Source: Nematopogon swammerdamellus (Eukaryota > Arthropoda > Insecta > Lepidoptera > Adelidae). Taken from it: DNA of 64,000 nucleotides. Numbering within the stretch: position 1 is the first letter of the stretch; every line of letters begins with the position of its first letter. The stretch is from the NCBI GenBank assembly GCA_946902875.1, contig OX336340.1, positions 3,369,739 through 3,433,738 on the forward strand. Direction: 5' to 3'. The notes beneath the pieces are model-generated. The model did no database searches. It was not told the origin of the DNA and was given only the letters and a program-made list of their open reading frames with translations. This document shows, in pieces, positions 1 through 10,362 of the stretch. The position numbers were made by a program, and so were the translations under genes.

Positions 1-72
1 CTCTATCTCAATAAACGTCGGTGGGCGATTTTATTTTCGTTTTGCAATTAAATAAAAAACTGATTTAATAAA

Positions 73-112
73 GATATAACACCCCTCCGTTTTTTGCGTC
101 GGTGGTTAAAAA
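73..112 (+). repeat. Rep-K terminal fragment
   Basis: The string 'ataacacccctccg' followed by T-run and 'gtcggtggttaaaa' matches the terminus of the Rep-K repeat seen in full at 12451-12993. Only the end is recognisable. Confidence 0.7.
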
Positions 113-361
113 TAGCACCTCCAGTCGTACGACTTTCATCGTGCTATTCCCATCCCTAAAGTATTTTCGATCGATCACAGGAATTCCTTTCTGAGCGATA
201 TACCATTTCGTCAGGGCAAACTTCAGTCTGAGAGCTTTGACAAAATTAACTCATCGAAGTAAAAGTGTTTTCATCCTTTGTTTCACATTCTAGTTGGTTT
301 TGTGTTCAATCGAAGCACCTTATTAATTAAAATATAATAGTGATTAGCCAATGACAAGTTG

Positions 362-688
362 ATTTTTTTTTTATGGAAACGGTCACGGTTGGCTACATCA
401 CGTACAACGTCCGTGATGTCAGCCCATAACACCGGGTGAACTAGGTGCCATGTCAGTGCTTCCCCCTTTGATCGTGCCGGCTACACTGAACTGGTCGGAA
501 AATACAAACTATTTACATAGCCGTTTCGACCGACCTTTCATTCAGTGCGGTGGTACCAATCCGGGCGGGTTAAACCCTACCACCTAGTAATATAAAAAGG
601 GAGTCATATCCCTTAGTCGCCTTTTACGACATACACGGGGAGATATGCAGTGGGGCTATTCTTTTAAAGTACCGGCCCCACACGGTAC
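362..688 (-). mobile_element. SINE-3 (unknown head, SINE-1 body)
   Basis: Read on the minus strand this begins with 'cgtgtggggccggtac' and 'cgtaaaaggcgactaaggg' (the head also found in Rep-D), passes through the shared SINE body ('ggtggtagggttt', 'accaccgcactgaatgaaag') and ends 'gtgatgtagccaaccg...ccat' plus an A-run. It has no tRNA-like A/B boxes. It is a near full-length copy. Confidence 0.85.
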
Positions 689-722
689 GGGTCTTAAACA
701 ATCGTACCTACTTTAATTTGCA

Positions 723-850
723 CTAGCTTTTGCCCTCGGCTTCGCTCGCATAGCCTATGCCCATCCTGAAGGTCCATTCTAAATATCGGTCAAAGAATTT
801 CTTAAATCGGATGAGTATTTTCCGAGGTTACCTCTTTATAATATTAGTGT
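723..850 (-). mobile_element. Helitron-like 3' end fragment
   Basis: The minus strand ends in 'gcaaaagCTAG' followed by T, preceded by the GC-rich 'cgagcgaagccgagggc' hairpin region. Only the terminus matches the fuller copies at 2439-2835 and 4226-4615; the interior differs. Confidence 0.55.
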
Positions 851-854
851 AGAT

Positions 855-1384
855 AATGCACATGCTCCGAGCAGCCAATATCACCTCCGAGAAGGTAGGT
901 GAAATATCGGAGACTTCCCTGGATTGCTGGCTATACTGGAATAGAGGAGCCTGTATTCCGGCCGGCTGTATTTCGAGGCTGTATTCCGGCCGGCCATCTT
1001 ACATCCAGTACGGTGGTATCAACCCAGTCGGCTACAATTTGAGCCTACCACATGGTAGGAGCAAGGGAAGGGACCTACAATTTTACACCGGCTCCGAATG
1101 GTGAAGCAGCAGTTGTACGTGTGCACGTAAATTTTTAGAAAGAAATAAAAATTGGTACACGCCGACCGGATTCGAACCTCGGACCTCTCGCCAGAGACAT
1201 GAAATGAAGGGAAGCACTGACATGACACCTAGTTCACCCGGTGTTATCATCACGGGTGATATCAATGTCGTTGGTGATATCACGGATGTTGTAGGTGATG
1301 TAGCCAACCGTGTCAGTTTCCATAAAAAAAAATAAACAGAAAAGAGAAGCCAACGACGACGCCCAGACCACTCGGCCACACGCC
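855..1384 (-). mobile_element. SINE-2 (tRNA-Ser/Leu-like head), interrupted
   Basis: The minus strand carries the head 'tggccgagtggtctgggc' (A box), then 'gaggttcgaatccgg' (B box), the shared 'gtaggtcccttccctt' segment and the SINE-2 body. The head is split between A and B boxes by a plus-strand SINE-1 tail (1196-1334). A short local duplication with 'gtattccggccgg' is present in the body. Confidence 0.85.
1196..1334 (+). mobile_element. 5'-truncated SINE-1 inserted in SINE-2
   Basis: Starts at 'gacatgaaatgaagg', runs through 'gtgatgtagccaaccg' and ends 'ccat' plus an A-run. This is the SINE-1 3' third in the opposite orientation to the SINE-2 it interrupts. The flanks share only a short 'agag', so the target-site duplication is uncertain. 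Confidence 0.85.
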
Positions 1385-1415
1385 GATTGTACAAATTAAT
1401 TAAAAACTAAATTAA

Positions 1416-1631
1416 AAAACCGGCCAAGTGCGAGTCGGATTCGCGCACTGAGGTTTCCACACCACAAAAAAAAAATTGAAAAAAAACACGTTTCTTGTAT
1501 GGGAACCGCCCTTAATTTTTTACTTTTCTCTTTTTCATAATTTGTTGTTACATCCGCCATAATAACACATATTCTGTGAAAAATTCAACGGGCCACCTAT
1601 TACGGTTCAAGAGATACCTACAGCCCTCGGG

Positions 1632-1665
<34 letters not shown>

Positions 1666-1720
1666 GCGCGGCGTAGGCTTAGTAATAGGGTCCCGTACCG
1701 GATTCAGAACCCTAAAAACT
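1416..1720 (-). mobile_element. Rep-N interspersed repeat
   Basis: One end is 'ccggccaagtgcgagtcg', the other 'gggtcccgtaccgg...accctaaaa', with an internal (CCGT/CTGT)n microsatellite and the constant stretch 'acacatattctgtgaaaa'. This is a very common lepidopteran non-coding repeat whose class I cannot assign. Confidence 0.85.
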
Positions 1721-2438
1721 AAATTGAATATTACACACAGTAGTAAATATAATAATATACTGCCCTTAATATCTACATTAAGTATTTGATTTCAATTACC
1801 TGTGTCAATACTACCTAAGCCAGTTACCTACTAAGCAAACCGCCTCTATATCCAGGAATACATAGCGTTACTGCCACCACTGTAAAAGCCCCAGGAGACG
1901 TTAAATACCGCGCCAGCACCGCACAATGGAAAGTCTATCGTCCCTGTTACATATTGATGGTCACTGCGCCACCGGCAGCGGATCAGCAAATTATGCATCG
2001 CCTGAACGCATTATTATTGTGTCGCAATATAGTTTGCAAGCGGATTTTTACCGGTCTAGAAAATTAAGCATAAAATTTCAGCATAGAAACTAGAATATTG
2101 TATTGAATTTCGACTAAAATAGATGCACTTGAGGCAACACATATTGAATAATACAATACATACAATATTATAATGTCTACTATTATGAAACCGTGTCATT
2201 ATTCGATAGAGTAATAGAGTAATGTACTAGTAGAAAATGTTTTCTTGTTTCGAATTAATTTTAAATGACCGATCTAGAATCAATTTACATTTTATGTCCT
2301 ACAAAACTTTAGAAGAAATGTAGAAGAAACTAATATTGATAAGTTCGCCTTTGTCTGCTATTCTTCTTTTTGTTTCTTTCTGCATCCCTGTAAATTAAAT
2401 TGTTCTTTTTTATAGGTTTTCTTCATATATATTGATAA
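1721..2438. other. Unrecognised stretch
   Basis: AT-rich, without a long open frame or a match to other repeats in the window. Nothing can be called. Confidence 0.5.
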
Positions 2439-2835
2439 CTAGCTTTTGCCTGCTACTTCGCTCGCGTGAAATTCGTATTTGAAGAAAAGAAAGTGAGTAA
2501 GCCCGCTACCGTACGATTATTTCGGCGCGCGGTATAACTCGGTTTGTATGAGAGCCACAACTTAGCGTAAACGGAACTGAATTCTATTTATCCTATCCTG
2601 TGTCCCGCGTGGTAAAATGTGATTGTAGTAAGTTTCATCGAATTCAGATGATCGCTTTAATAGATGGACGAACATACATACATACATACATTCAGAAAAT
2701 ATTTCTAAAAATCGTCAATTTAGTTTAAGTATCATACATAGAGTCTACAAACGCAATATCTCACACATAAAACAATGTAACTTACTCCATAACCATCCCT
2801 TACAGACAGATTTATTCTTATTTTATTAGTATTGA
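2439..2835 (-). mobile_element. Non-autonomous Helitron-like element
   Basis: On the minus strand it starts A|TCAATACTAAT and ends 'gcaaaagCTAG|T', fitting the Helitron rule of 5'-TC, 3'-CTRR and insertion between A and T. A GC-rich semi-palindrome ('cgcgagcgaagtagcagg') lies just inside the 3' end. About 400 bp, no coding capacity. Helitron assignment is inferred from termini only. Confidence 0.65.
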
Positions 2836-3295
2836 TTCTATTGTATGTCTATATTAATTGATTACACTCGTTTTATAATCTTTGTAGAAACCGCTTGAAA
2901 ATACGCTTTTCGTGTTAAATCTCAATTGATACTCCAATTCAGCACGCGCTGAGATTCTCGAGCAAAAGTTAGCGCATTAAGTGCGCGCGCTCCCACTGCC
3001 TATTATAGTTTGCGAATACGCGACACGGCCGCGGGCGACCGGGGGCCTCTGTGTAACAACGGAAAGCTTTCTACAACTTAACAAACTTACGCCATTAGAG
3101 CCTCGACTTCACAACGCTTCTGATAAGGTACCTCTACGTCATCTTGGCACATTATACACATATCATGATGGGAGATTAATGCAAGTACTGTGTGTGGCCG
3201 GTAATTAATAATAGCCCTACTTATTGCTTATTGTTTATTATTACGCTAAGAATTGTCATTGTGACAAATCTGAGCGTAGTATACTGCCAAGTGTT
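2836..3295. other. Unrecognised stretch
   Basis: Contains a 75-codon frame starting at 2981 with no recognisable domain. No repeat motif was recognised. Confidence 0.45.
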
Positions 3296-3345
3296 CACGC
3301 CGGTTTTGGAAAACCCCAGGCTGTACTTGTAAGGAAATAGATATA
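3296..3345 (-). pseudogene. LINE ORF2 C-terminal scrap
   Basis: 'ggaaaaccccaggctgtact' and 'ggaaatagat' match the LINE C-terminal fragments at 20259-20475 and 30030-30337 in the same orientation. It is too short to classify further. Confidence 0.55.
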
Positions 3346-3449
3346 TAAATACATACCAAAATTTTCTATAATTTTGAACCCAAAGCTTGACTGAAAGTAA
3401 TCTTTTACAGTGATATGTCCGCCTTTATACGCTGTTTTTCTTTATATTT

Positions 3450-3760
3450 GTATACATACACACCACACGCTGTATCCCGCCAATCGGGGTAAGCAGAGTA
3501 GTCGGTGGTGTGCTGCAGGTACTCTTGTAAATTACAGCACAACACCGACCACCACGTTTAGCAAGGTATTCGGACAAGATCGTGCCTTACATAAAGTAGC
3601 AAGTAAGGCACGAAAACCCACCCGCAGCATGACTCGGTGGAAGGACCGTTCCAAGGTGAGAGGCGGCTAACCTGTCGACCTTTAGGACGGCATCCTGCCC
3701 TTATCCCTTAGTCGCATTTTACGACATGTACGGGGAGAGATGCAGTGGGGCTATTCTTTC
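3450..3760 (-). mobile_element. Rep-D copy
   Basis: Minus strand: 'agaatagccccactgcatc', '...gcatgacttggtgg'-like middle, the conserved hairpin arm pair 'gtgttgtgctg'/'cagcac(a)cac' and a 'tgtatac' tail. The first ~75 bp are the same as the head of SINE-3. Confidence 0.8.
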
Positions 3761-3803
3761 TATTTGTCTTTGCTTTATTATGTGTATTTATATTACTGCT
3801 GTA

Positions 3804-4045
3804 ATTTTTTTTATGTAAACGAACATGGGTGGCTGTGCCGAGAGACCAATGGTGCAGTCGATAGAGCCAAAATCACCTCTCCTCGCGAAACCACCCTCAG
3901 TTAGGTGCCATGCCAGCAGATTTGCGGATTGTTGCTAGGCTGTCTAGCCTGTTAATACGACGCTTGAAGACGCCCTGGTTAAAGGATTCGGGAAATACAC
4001 TCGCCGGAAGACAGTTCCACACCCTAGCGGTGCGACAAAGAATCG
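3804..4045 (-). pseudogene. LINE ORF2 C-terminus and 3' UTR
   Basis: The minus strand encodes RVWNCLPASVFPESFNQ followed by VFKRRINRLDSL and ends GMAPN-stop. This is the conserved 'R.WN.LP..VFP..FN...FK.R.NR' tail of many APE-type LINE ORF2 proteins. A ~90-nt 3' UTR ends 'cagccacccatg...tttacat' plus an A-run. This UTR and the ORF end resemble the 3' ends of SINE-1 and SINE-2. The element is 5'-truncated; only the last ~50 codons are open. Confidence 0.8.
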
Positions 4046-4049
4046 ATTT

Positions 4050-4195
4050 TAAAATAATGTACCTAGATAATTTTTTTTACCTATCTACACATATTTTGCA
4101 AGAGAAATATGCACAATGAATGCAGGTACACTTGGTGCCAAGGCGGACTTATCTCTTGAAGAGATGTCGTCCAACCGACCTTTAGGTGTTTAAAA
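4050..4195 (-). mobile_element. LINE 3' UTR fragment
   Basis: Minus strand shows 'aaaggtcggttggacgac' and 'gagataagtccgcctt', a 3' UTR pattern (small hairpin then 'aagtccgcct') shared with copies at 34281-34682 and 38066-38376. Confidence 0.6.
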
Positions 4196-4225
4196 TGTGT
4201 AAATGAGCGAAGGCGTATTTTATTA

Positions 4226-4615
4226 CTAGCTTTTGCCCGCGGCTTCGCTCGCGTGAAATTCGTATTTAAAAATAAGAAAAGAAGGTAGCCCGCTACGGTA
4301 CCTTTATTTCGGCGCGCGGAACAATTCGTTTTTGTATGAGAGTCACATCTTAGCGTAACCGGAACTGTGAACTTTATGTAGCCTATCCTGTGTCTCTATA
4401 GGTAAGTGTGCTGGTACTAAGTTTCATAAAATTCGGATGTTCGGGTTAAGAGTTATGGAGGAACATACATACATACATTCATACAGAAAATATTTCTAAA
4501 AATCGTCAATTTAGTTTTAGTATCATACATAGAATAGAGTCTACAAACGCAGTATCACATTAAACAAATTAACTTACTCCATGACCATCCCTTACAGATT
4601 TATTATTAGTATTGA
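4226..4615 (-). mobile_element. Non-autonomous Helitron-like element
   Basis: Full-length sister of 2439-2835: A|TC at one end, CTAG|T at the other, subterminal 'cgcgagcgaagccgcggg'. Contains an (ATGT)n stretch. Non-coding. Confidence 0.7.
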
Positions 4616-4628
4616 TTGATTAATATTC

Positions 4629-4846
4629 AATTTTTTTTTATGGATACTGACACGGTTGGCTACATACATCTCCTACAACATCCGCGATGTCAGCCCATAA
4701 CACCCGGTGAACTTGGTGCCACGTCAGTGCTTCCCTTCGGTCGTGCCGGCTACACTGAACTATTTACATCTGAAAACACAAACTATTTACATATCCGTTT
4801 CGACCGACCTTTCATTCAGTGCGATGGTATCAACCCGACCGTAATC
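4629..4846 (-). mobile_element. SINE-1/SINE-3 body, head missing
   Basis: T-run then 'tggatactgacacggttggc' is the reverse complement of the SINE tail, continuing into the body as far as 'gatggtatcaacccg'. The head is absent. It lies directly after the Helitron-like element. Confidence 0.8.
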
Positions 4847-5181
4847 AAATCCGATACTCAAGACTTCGTCGGTGCGACGACGTTCAAATATACCTTAATA
4901 TTAGCGTAATGTAGATATACATGGATTTATTATCGAAATATTGTACAGATAGAATACTGATTGCAAGCAACAATAGGTGGGTGACCATGCGAAAATTTTA
5001 GGTCATGATTTATAGACCACCAAAGCTACGTTCTGGCAAACACCAAAATGTCTGCACGAAATATCTTTTATAATACCCATATTAATCTCGTCTCTATGCC
5101 TCATTTAGCAATATGTATCTTAAATAATGACCTACAAAAAAATAGGAGCTATGAAGTCTAGGAATATTTTGAAAATTTGTT
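4847..5181. other. Unrecognised stretch
   Basis: No repeat or coding signal recognised. Confidence 0.4.
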
Positions 5182-5310
5182 TGAAATGAAATGAAATGAG
5201 TGTTTATTTATCGGCAGTTTAACAAGGAACATATATCATAGCACATCAACAAAATGGCGACAAATTGGACTCAACTCAGCTGATGCAATAGGAGACAATG
5301 ACGTTTTGCA
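5182..5310 (-). mobile_element. LINE 3' tail
   Basis: Minus strand ends 'gataaataaacactcatttc' followed by an (ATTTC)n tail, the typical polyadenylation-signal-like and short-repeat ending of a LINE. No coding sequence remains. Confidence 0.5.
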
Positions 5311-5645
5311 GTGTGGGGCCGGTACTTAAAAAAAATAGCCCCACTGCATCTCTCCCCATGCATGTCGTAAAAGGTGACTAAGGGATAAGGACAAGATGCC
5401 GTGCCAAAGGGCGACAGGCTAGCCACCTCTCACCTTGGAACGGTACTTCCACCGAGTCATGCAGCAGGTGGGTCTTCGTGCCTTAATTGCTGCTTGATCG
5501 ATTGAATCTTGTTCGAATACTTTGCGAAACGTGGTGGAGGGTGTTGTGCTGTAATTTACCAGAGTTCTTGCAGCACAACACCGATTACTCTGCTTACCCC
5601 GATGGTCGGGATTCAGCGTGTGTGATATGTATGTATGTATGTATG
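5311..5645 (+). mobile_element. Rep-D copy, full length
   Basis: Begins 'gtgtggggccggtac', contains 'gtcgtaaaaggtgactaagg', the hairpin 'gtgttgtgctg...cagcacaacac' (about 5549-5583) and ends in (TGTA)n. About 335 bp, no open frame. Head shared with SINE-3. Confidence 0.85.
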
Positions 5646-5649
5646 ACGC

Positions 5650-5755
5650 TTTCTATTGTACTGATTTGCAGAATGTCCATGGGCGTCGTTGGACACCTTA
5701 TGGGTGGCTCGGCGACATGTGTCGCGCTTTTGAATAAATAATAATTAAATTCCTA
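5650..5755 (+). pseudogene. LINE ORF2 extreme C-terminus
   Basis: Encodes MSMGVVGHLMGGSATCVALL then a stop, matching the C-terminal 'GIVRHL..GGT..SVAL' of the fragment at 30030-30337. It follows the Rep-D microsatellite directly. Confidence 0.65.
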
Positions 5756-6034
5756 CCCAAAAATAAAACCGGCCTCCTAAAACAACCACAGTTATTCCTG
5801 TGTTTCCTCAAACAAACAAACCAACCGAAATAAACTCCGCGGCACCTCTCCATAAACAAAAACGTCGCAGCGCTCAACAATGCATCCGCATACAGCAGGC
5901 TGCATGCCGACTGGCGCTAAGGGCGGGTCAAGAGCTCCTCGTGTGAACTCGAGAGCCCCTCACGCAATTTGTTTGCGGCTCACTCCCACAGAGCATACGA
6001 GCTCGCGCCACTCGTGGTTAGCAACATTTCAAAA

Positions 6035-6270
6035 ATGTAGAGTACGGAAGCATATTACTAAGCCAACGCTGTCTGTCTGTCTGTCTGTCCGTCCGTCCGT
6101 CTGTCCGAGGGCTGTATCTCTTGAACCGTAATAGGTAGCCCGTTGAAATTTTCACAGAATATGTGTTATTTTATTATGGCCGATATGACAACAAAAAATA
6201 AAAATAAGAAAAAGAAAAAAATTCACGGGGGCCCCCATACAAGAAACTAAAAAGTGTATGCGCACCATCT
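6035..6270 (+). mobile_element. Rep-N, 5' part
   Basis: 'agtacggaagcatattacta', (CTGT)n, 'ccgagggctgtatctcttga', up to 'gtatgcgcaccatct'. The repeat is interrupted by a SINE-1 and resumes at 6664. Confidence 0.85.
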
Positions 6271-6663
6271 TTTTTTTTTTTTTATGGAAGCTGACACGGT
6301 TGGCTACATCACCTACAACGTCCGCGATGTCCGCCCATAACACCGGGTGAACTAGGTGCCATGTCAATGCTTCCCCCTTTTGATCGTGCCGGCTACACTG
6401 AACTGGTCGGAAAACACAAACTATTTACATAGCCTGTTTAGACCGAAGTTTCATTCAGTGCGGTGGTACCAACCCGGGCGGGTTAAACCCTACCACCAAG
6501 TAAGATTAGGAGGGAAGGGACCTACAGTTTTACGAGGAATCCGAACCTCGGTCAGCCTCCAACAGTCAGCGGTCACCCATCCAAGTACTGACCGCACCCA
6601 GCGTTGCTTAACATTCAATAGCGACAGTTGACTGTCTGCACCACTGAGCTATCGAGGCTGACA
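6271..6663 (-). mobile_element. SINE-1 full length, nested in Rep-N
   Basis: Minus strand: 'gtcagcctcgatagctcagt' (A box), 5S-like 'gttaagcaacgctgggtgcg' and 'ggatgggtgaccg', B box 'gaggttcggattcc', body, tail and A-run. All modules are present. Confidence 0.9.
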
Positions 6664-6784
6664 AAAGATTTACCGAAAAGAGTATGAAGCCTAATACATA
6701 CATGGCGTGAGTGGCGCTGACCATGACATGGCGATGCGGAACCCTCGGTGCGCGAGTTCGACTCGCACTTGGCCGGTTTCTTTA
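6664..6784 (+). mobile_element. Rep-N, 3' part
   Basis: Continues the interrupted copy with 'ttaccgaaaagagtatgaag', 'gcgcgagttcgactcgcact' and 'tggccggttt'. The two flanks rejoin to the uninterrupted arrangement seen at 52282-52601. Confidence 0.85.
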
Positions 6785-6820
6785 AAGTTAGGCTGCTGAG
6801 GTGGCAGATATCAACACGAA

Positions 6821-7177
6821 GCGGATGGCCGAGTGGTTTAGGCATCGGCTTCTCATACGAGAGGTCCGAGGTTCGAATCCAGCACCTGCTGCTTCACCGT
6901 TGCGAACTGGTGTGAAACTGTAGGTCCCTTCCCTTGCCCCTTACTAGGTGGTAGGCTCAAATTGTAGCTGACTGGGTTGGTACCACCGTACTGGATGTAA
7001 GATGGCCGCATAACCGCATAGCAGCTGTGTTCTTCTCTAGTCCAGTATAGCCAGCAATCCAGGGAAGTCTCCGGTATGGCACCTGCCTTCTCGGAGGTGA
7101 TATGGCTGGTCGGAGCATATGTGCTTTGGCCCCTCTAACTCAGCCACCCAAACCGGATTACATAATTTTTTTTTTTT
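6821..7177 (+). mobile_element. SINE-2 copy
   Basis: A box 'tggccgagtggttt', B box 'gaggttcgaatcc', 'gtaggtcccttccctt', body and end 'aaaccggattacat'. The tail is a T-run instead of an A-run, which is unusual. The segment between B box and body is shorter than at 11236. Confidence 0.9.
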
Positions 7178-7615
7178 CAAAAAGGATCTTTGTAATTTAA
7201 CTTTTTCATTTCATTTAATAATATTTTTTGCCCGTTTCTATTTTGGTCTAGAGCCATACGCCTGGGTTTCAAACCGAGACATCGTATCGCTGGTGTCATT
7301 ATCACTCCACCACCACCCTATATGCCTATTAATATTGGTGAAGGTAGGTACGTTACAAGTTTGGGCTCCACCGACTGACATAGTTTAGACTGCCGATAGT
7401 TGGCAAGCGAACCGGAATAGTTATCCGCATCGTAGACGCTGCAAGTTCTAACTTTTCCGGCAGCTAAACGAAGCGGTGAGTTGGAGCAGAGCTGATTCGA
7501 AACAGAAGCGTTGTCGGGGGGCAGGCTTCAATACGAAGAGTTTAAAACGATAGGGTAAGGGTTGAGTTACGAAGAGTCAGCCATAAATACATTCAGCCTG
7601 AATTGTTTTGTCTGT
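7178..7615. other. Unrecognised stretch
   Basis: No domain or repeat recognised. Confidence 0.4.
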
Positions 7616-7619
7616 TTTG

Positions 7620-7762
7620 TCACCACGCTCAGAGAGGCGCCATGCCTGCAGATTTGCGGACTGTCCCTAGGCTGTCCTAGCCTATTGATACGAGGTTTGA
7701 AGACACCCAAGGTTAAAGGATTCGGGAAACACACTCGCCGGGAGACAGTTCCACACCCTAGT
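7620..7762 (-). pseudogene. LINE ORF2 C-terminus fragment
   Basis: Reverse complement gives a frameshifted version of the 'VWNCLP...VFPESFN...IRKSAGMAP' ending seen at 3804-4045, ending 'ggcatggcgcctctctga'. It directly adjoins a SINE-1 copy. Confidence 0.7.
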
Positions 7763-7784
7763 TCACCTTCAAACATATAAAGAA

Positions 7785-8142
7785 CAAGAAATAGAAATCG
7801 GTTCGCTACATCACCTACAAAATCTGTGATGTCAGCCCATAACACGCTTCAGCGTGCGTCAGCGCTTCCCTTCATTTCATGACGGCCACACTGAACTGGG
7901 CGGAAAAAACGAACTATTTACATAGCCGTTTCGACCGACGTTTCATTCAGTGCGGTGGTGCCAACCCGGGCAGGTTAAACCCTACCACCTAGTAAGGTAA
8001 GGGAAGGGACCTACAGTTTTACGTGGAATCCAAACCACGGTCAGCCTCCAATGGTCGAGCGGTCACCCATCCAAGTACTGACCGCGCCCAGGTGTGCTTG
8101 ACAGTAGTCGACCGACCGCACCGCTGAGCTACCGAGGTGGAC
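7785..8142 (-). mobile_element. SINE-1 copy
   Basis: Head 'cctcggtagctcagcggtgc', 5S-like 'ggatgggtgaccg', B box region, body and tail (diverged near 'cggttcgctacatcacc'). The A-run is lost. Confidence 0.85.
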
Positions 8143-8210
8143 ACCCGTGATGTCAGCTCATCACTCTTTGGTGAATCAGGTCAACTGAGTGTCATGTCAG
8201 CGCTTTCGGA
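8143..8210 (-). mobile_element. SINE-1 tail scrap
   Basis: 'acccgtgatgtcagctcatc' and 'tgtcatgtcagcgctttc' match the SINE-1 tail in the same orientation as the preceding copy. Confidence 0.55.
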
Positions 8211-8215
8211 GTCAT

Positions 8216-8314
8216 CATATCAGACAGGGCGCATAACAGACAAACGGACGAACGGACACCTGCCCGAATTTATAAGGATCCTTCCAGCGTCGCTTGCTAC
8301 GGAACCCTAAAAAA
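8216..8314 (-). mobile_element. Rep-N-related fragment
   Basis: (ACGG)n followed by 'gcgtcgcttgctacggaacc' and 'ctaaaaaa', related to the subfamily at 42534-42700 ('gggtttcgtagccagcgac'). Confidence 0.6.
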
Positions 8315-10127
8315 GATCTCATATTATATTATACATGCCTAAAAACCGATTGACCTTCATACCAATTTACATCGAACCTCCTCCCCTCCTATTGCTAAGC
8401 CACACAATGGCACAAGCCATTATCAACTTTACGGAATAAAATCAGCAGAAAAAGAGCGAACGAGGGCGGATGAAGTTTCATAATTTCCTCCACGATACAA
8501 GTTTATTGCTGTCCGATCTGCTGACGTTTGACATGTCAAAGCTTATGCTCTTTGACAGCGGTCGTGGACTATCGCTATAAAATTTAATGAGCGGCTGGCA
8601 ACATTCATTGGCTACCGATTGTTGTCAAAATTCATTCACATTATATGTTTTACTATGTTTTACATAATGTGCAAGACAACAACGAACAACGATATTTTAA
8701 CGAACAAGATAAAATATATAATTCTTAATGTATTTACATTTTAGATTTCTACATAAGGGGGCAGATTACTCGTTTACCTACATTTTAGGTTGCATCGGGC
8801 TGTATCTGCTCCCTTTCACCTAAAATATATAATTTGTTTTATGATTATGCGATGTAATTTATTAGTTTTTTTTTATGAATAAACGTTTTTCTTTTTTTTT
8901 CTTTATTTTATATTTAACTTAATATAATATTTTACGCAAAATTGGTAGCGGCTCAACTTGTGCCAGACGCAGAAGCCTTATTCTGGCGCTAGTAGCCGCT
9001 GCTATATAATTGAATACAATTTTTCATATTTCTAATAGGATAGGTTTTGTAGTTTGTTAAAAGCGAACATTAAGGAATGGACTTTGTGAATTTTTCAAAT
9101 ACGTAGGTCTATTGTCAGATTTATCATTAAAATTACTTTTTTTTTATTTAAAAGCTATTTTTGCCCGCAGCTCCGCTAGTGTTTTTTTTTGTTGTTGTCA
9201 GAAGCCTTCCTGGGCACAAGCAAAATAACTCACAAAAGTTTCATCGTGGTCGGATGAACGATTTACGAACGCATAGAAGACGAACGAACAAAGAAACAAC
9301 TTATTAATTTTTATATAATAAATTTGGTCTTCTTCTTCGTCTTCTTTTTTTAGATAGTGGCAACCAAACGAATAGGAAATTCGTTTATTACTGCCAGTAT
9401 CCAGTGACGGCGCTGCACTGTATGATTACTTCTATAAAAAAAATTGGCCTTAAATTAATTAATCAACACATTGTCCCCAGTTGTGAAAGAGCTAGCAAAC
9501 CTGTCATGAACTTGAGTCATTTCATTAATCACTCCTACATACATTGTACTGTACCACTTATGAATAAATAATTTTAACTTTTTTTTTACTTTACTTTTCT
9601 TCTTAAACAACCACTGAGAATTGTATAAATTACGAAAACCGTCACTAGCTGACACTAGCCGAGTAGGCATCATGGAGCGTCTGTATCAGCCGGAAGTTAT
9701 GGATTGAAGCCACATTACATAAATGTTTTGGTTCGTAGGATGTTAAAATAAAATACACAAAAATATTGACATGTCAAGTGTTCCTGCCCTGTCCCACCGA
9801 CCGGACGTATTTAGGCTCAAGTGAAGGGGCGCCAGGGGGCATTAAGGCGCAGCACTACGAAAAATCGATTTCTACCGATTGATGATTCTCTGTGAGTTTG
9901 ACGTTAGAAAAAATATATGCTTTCTACAAGACATACTGCTTACCACGAAAAGCCTGAAACGTAATTGTCGTAAAACGGATTTACTTAACTTTATAAAACA
10001 AAATCTCAAAATAATTATGTTCTCGAAAATTCGGAAAAAAACTTATTTCTGTGCCGTTCGTCATGTTATAGCCATGTAATTTTACGTAATAAATAAAAAA
10101 TACAATGGGAAGGGGTCCTGTCAAATG
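8315..10127. other. Long mostly unrecognised stretch
   Basis: About 1.8 kb, AT-rich, with no gene. At 9155-9185 'tttttgcccgcagctccgct' resembles a decayed Helitron-like 3' end. A small hairpin around 8948-9002 pairs 'tagcggct' with 'agccgct'. Nothing else recognised. Confidence 0.45.
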
Positions 10128-10362
10128 TTTTTTTTTTTACTTTTGACGTGATAACGTCACGTCTTTATTGATGAACACCGGCTGCACGCACGAAAAAGTC
10201 TCACGTTCCATCTGAGCCTGTGTGTGCAAGTGAGAGCGCGTAACAAGCGATAGAGAGGCACAATCGGCCCGAACCGTTCCCAGTAGTCTTACCACTTTAT
10301 GACGTTATCACGTAAAACTATATCGTCCGTAAACCGACTTTACAGACAACCAATTTTTTTAT
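10128..10362. mobile_element. MITE-E copy
   Basis: Inverted termini: 'tgacgtgataacgtc' at 10144-10158 pairs with 'gacgttatcacgtaa' at 10300-10314. The outer sequence 'cgtccgtaaaccgacttt' and 'acagacaacc' recurs in copies at 35534-35938 and 59478-60097. Non-coding. Confidence 0.75.

Noticed and set aside
7240..7320. tRNA-like B box 'gggtttcaaacc'
   Set aside because: No matching A box at the right distance and no cloverleaf.
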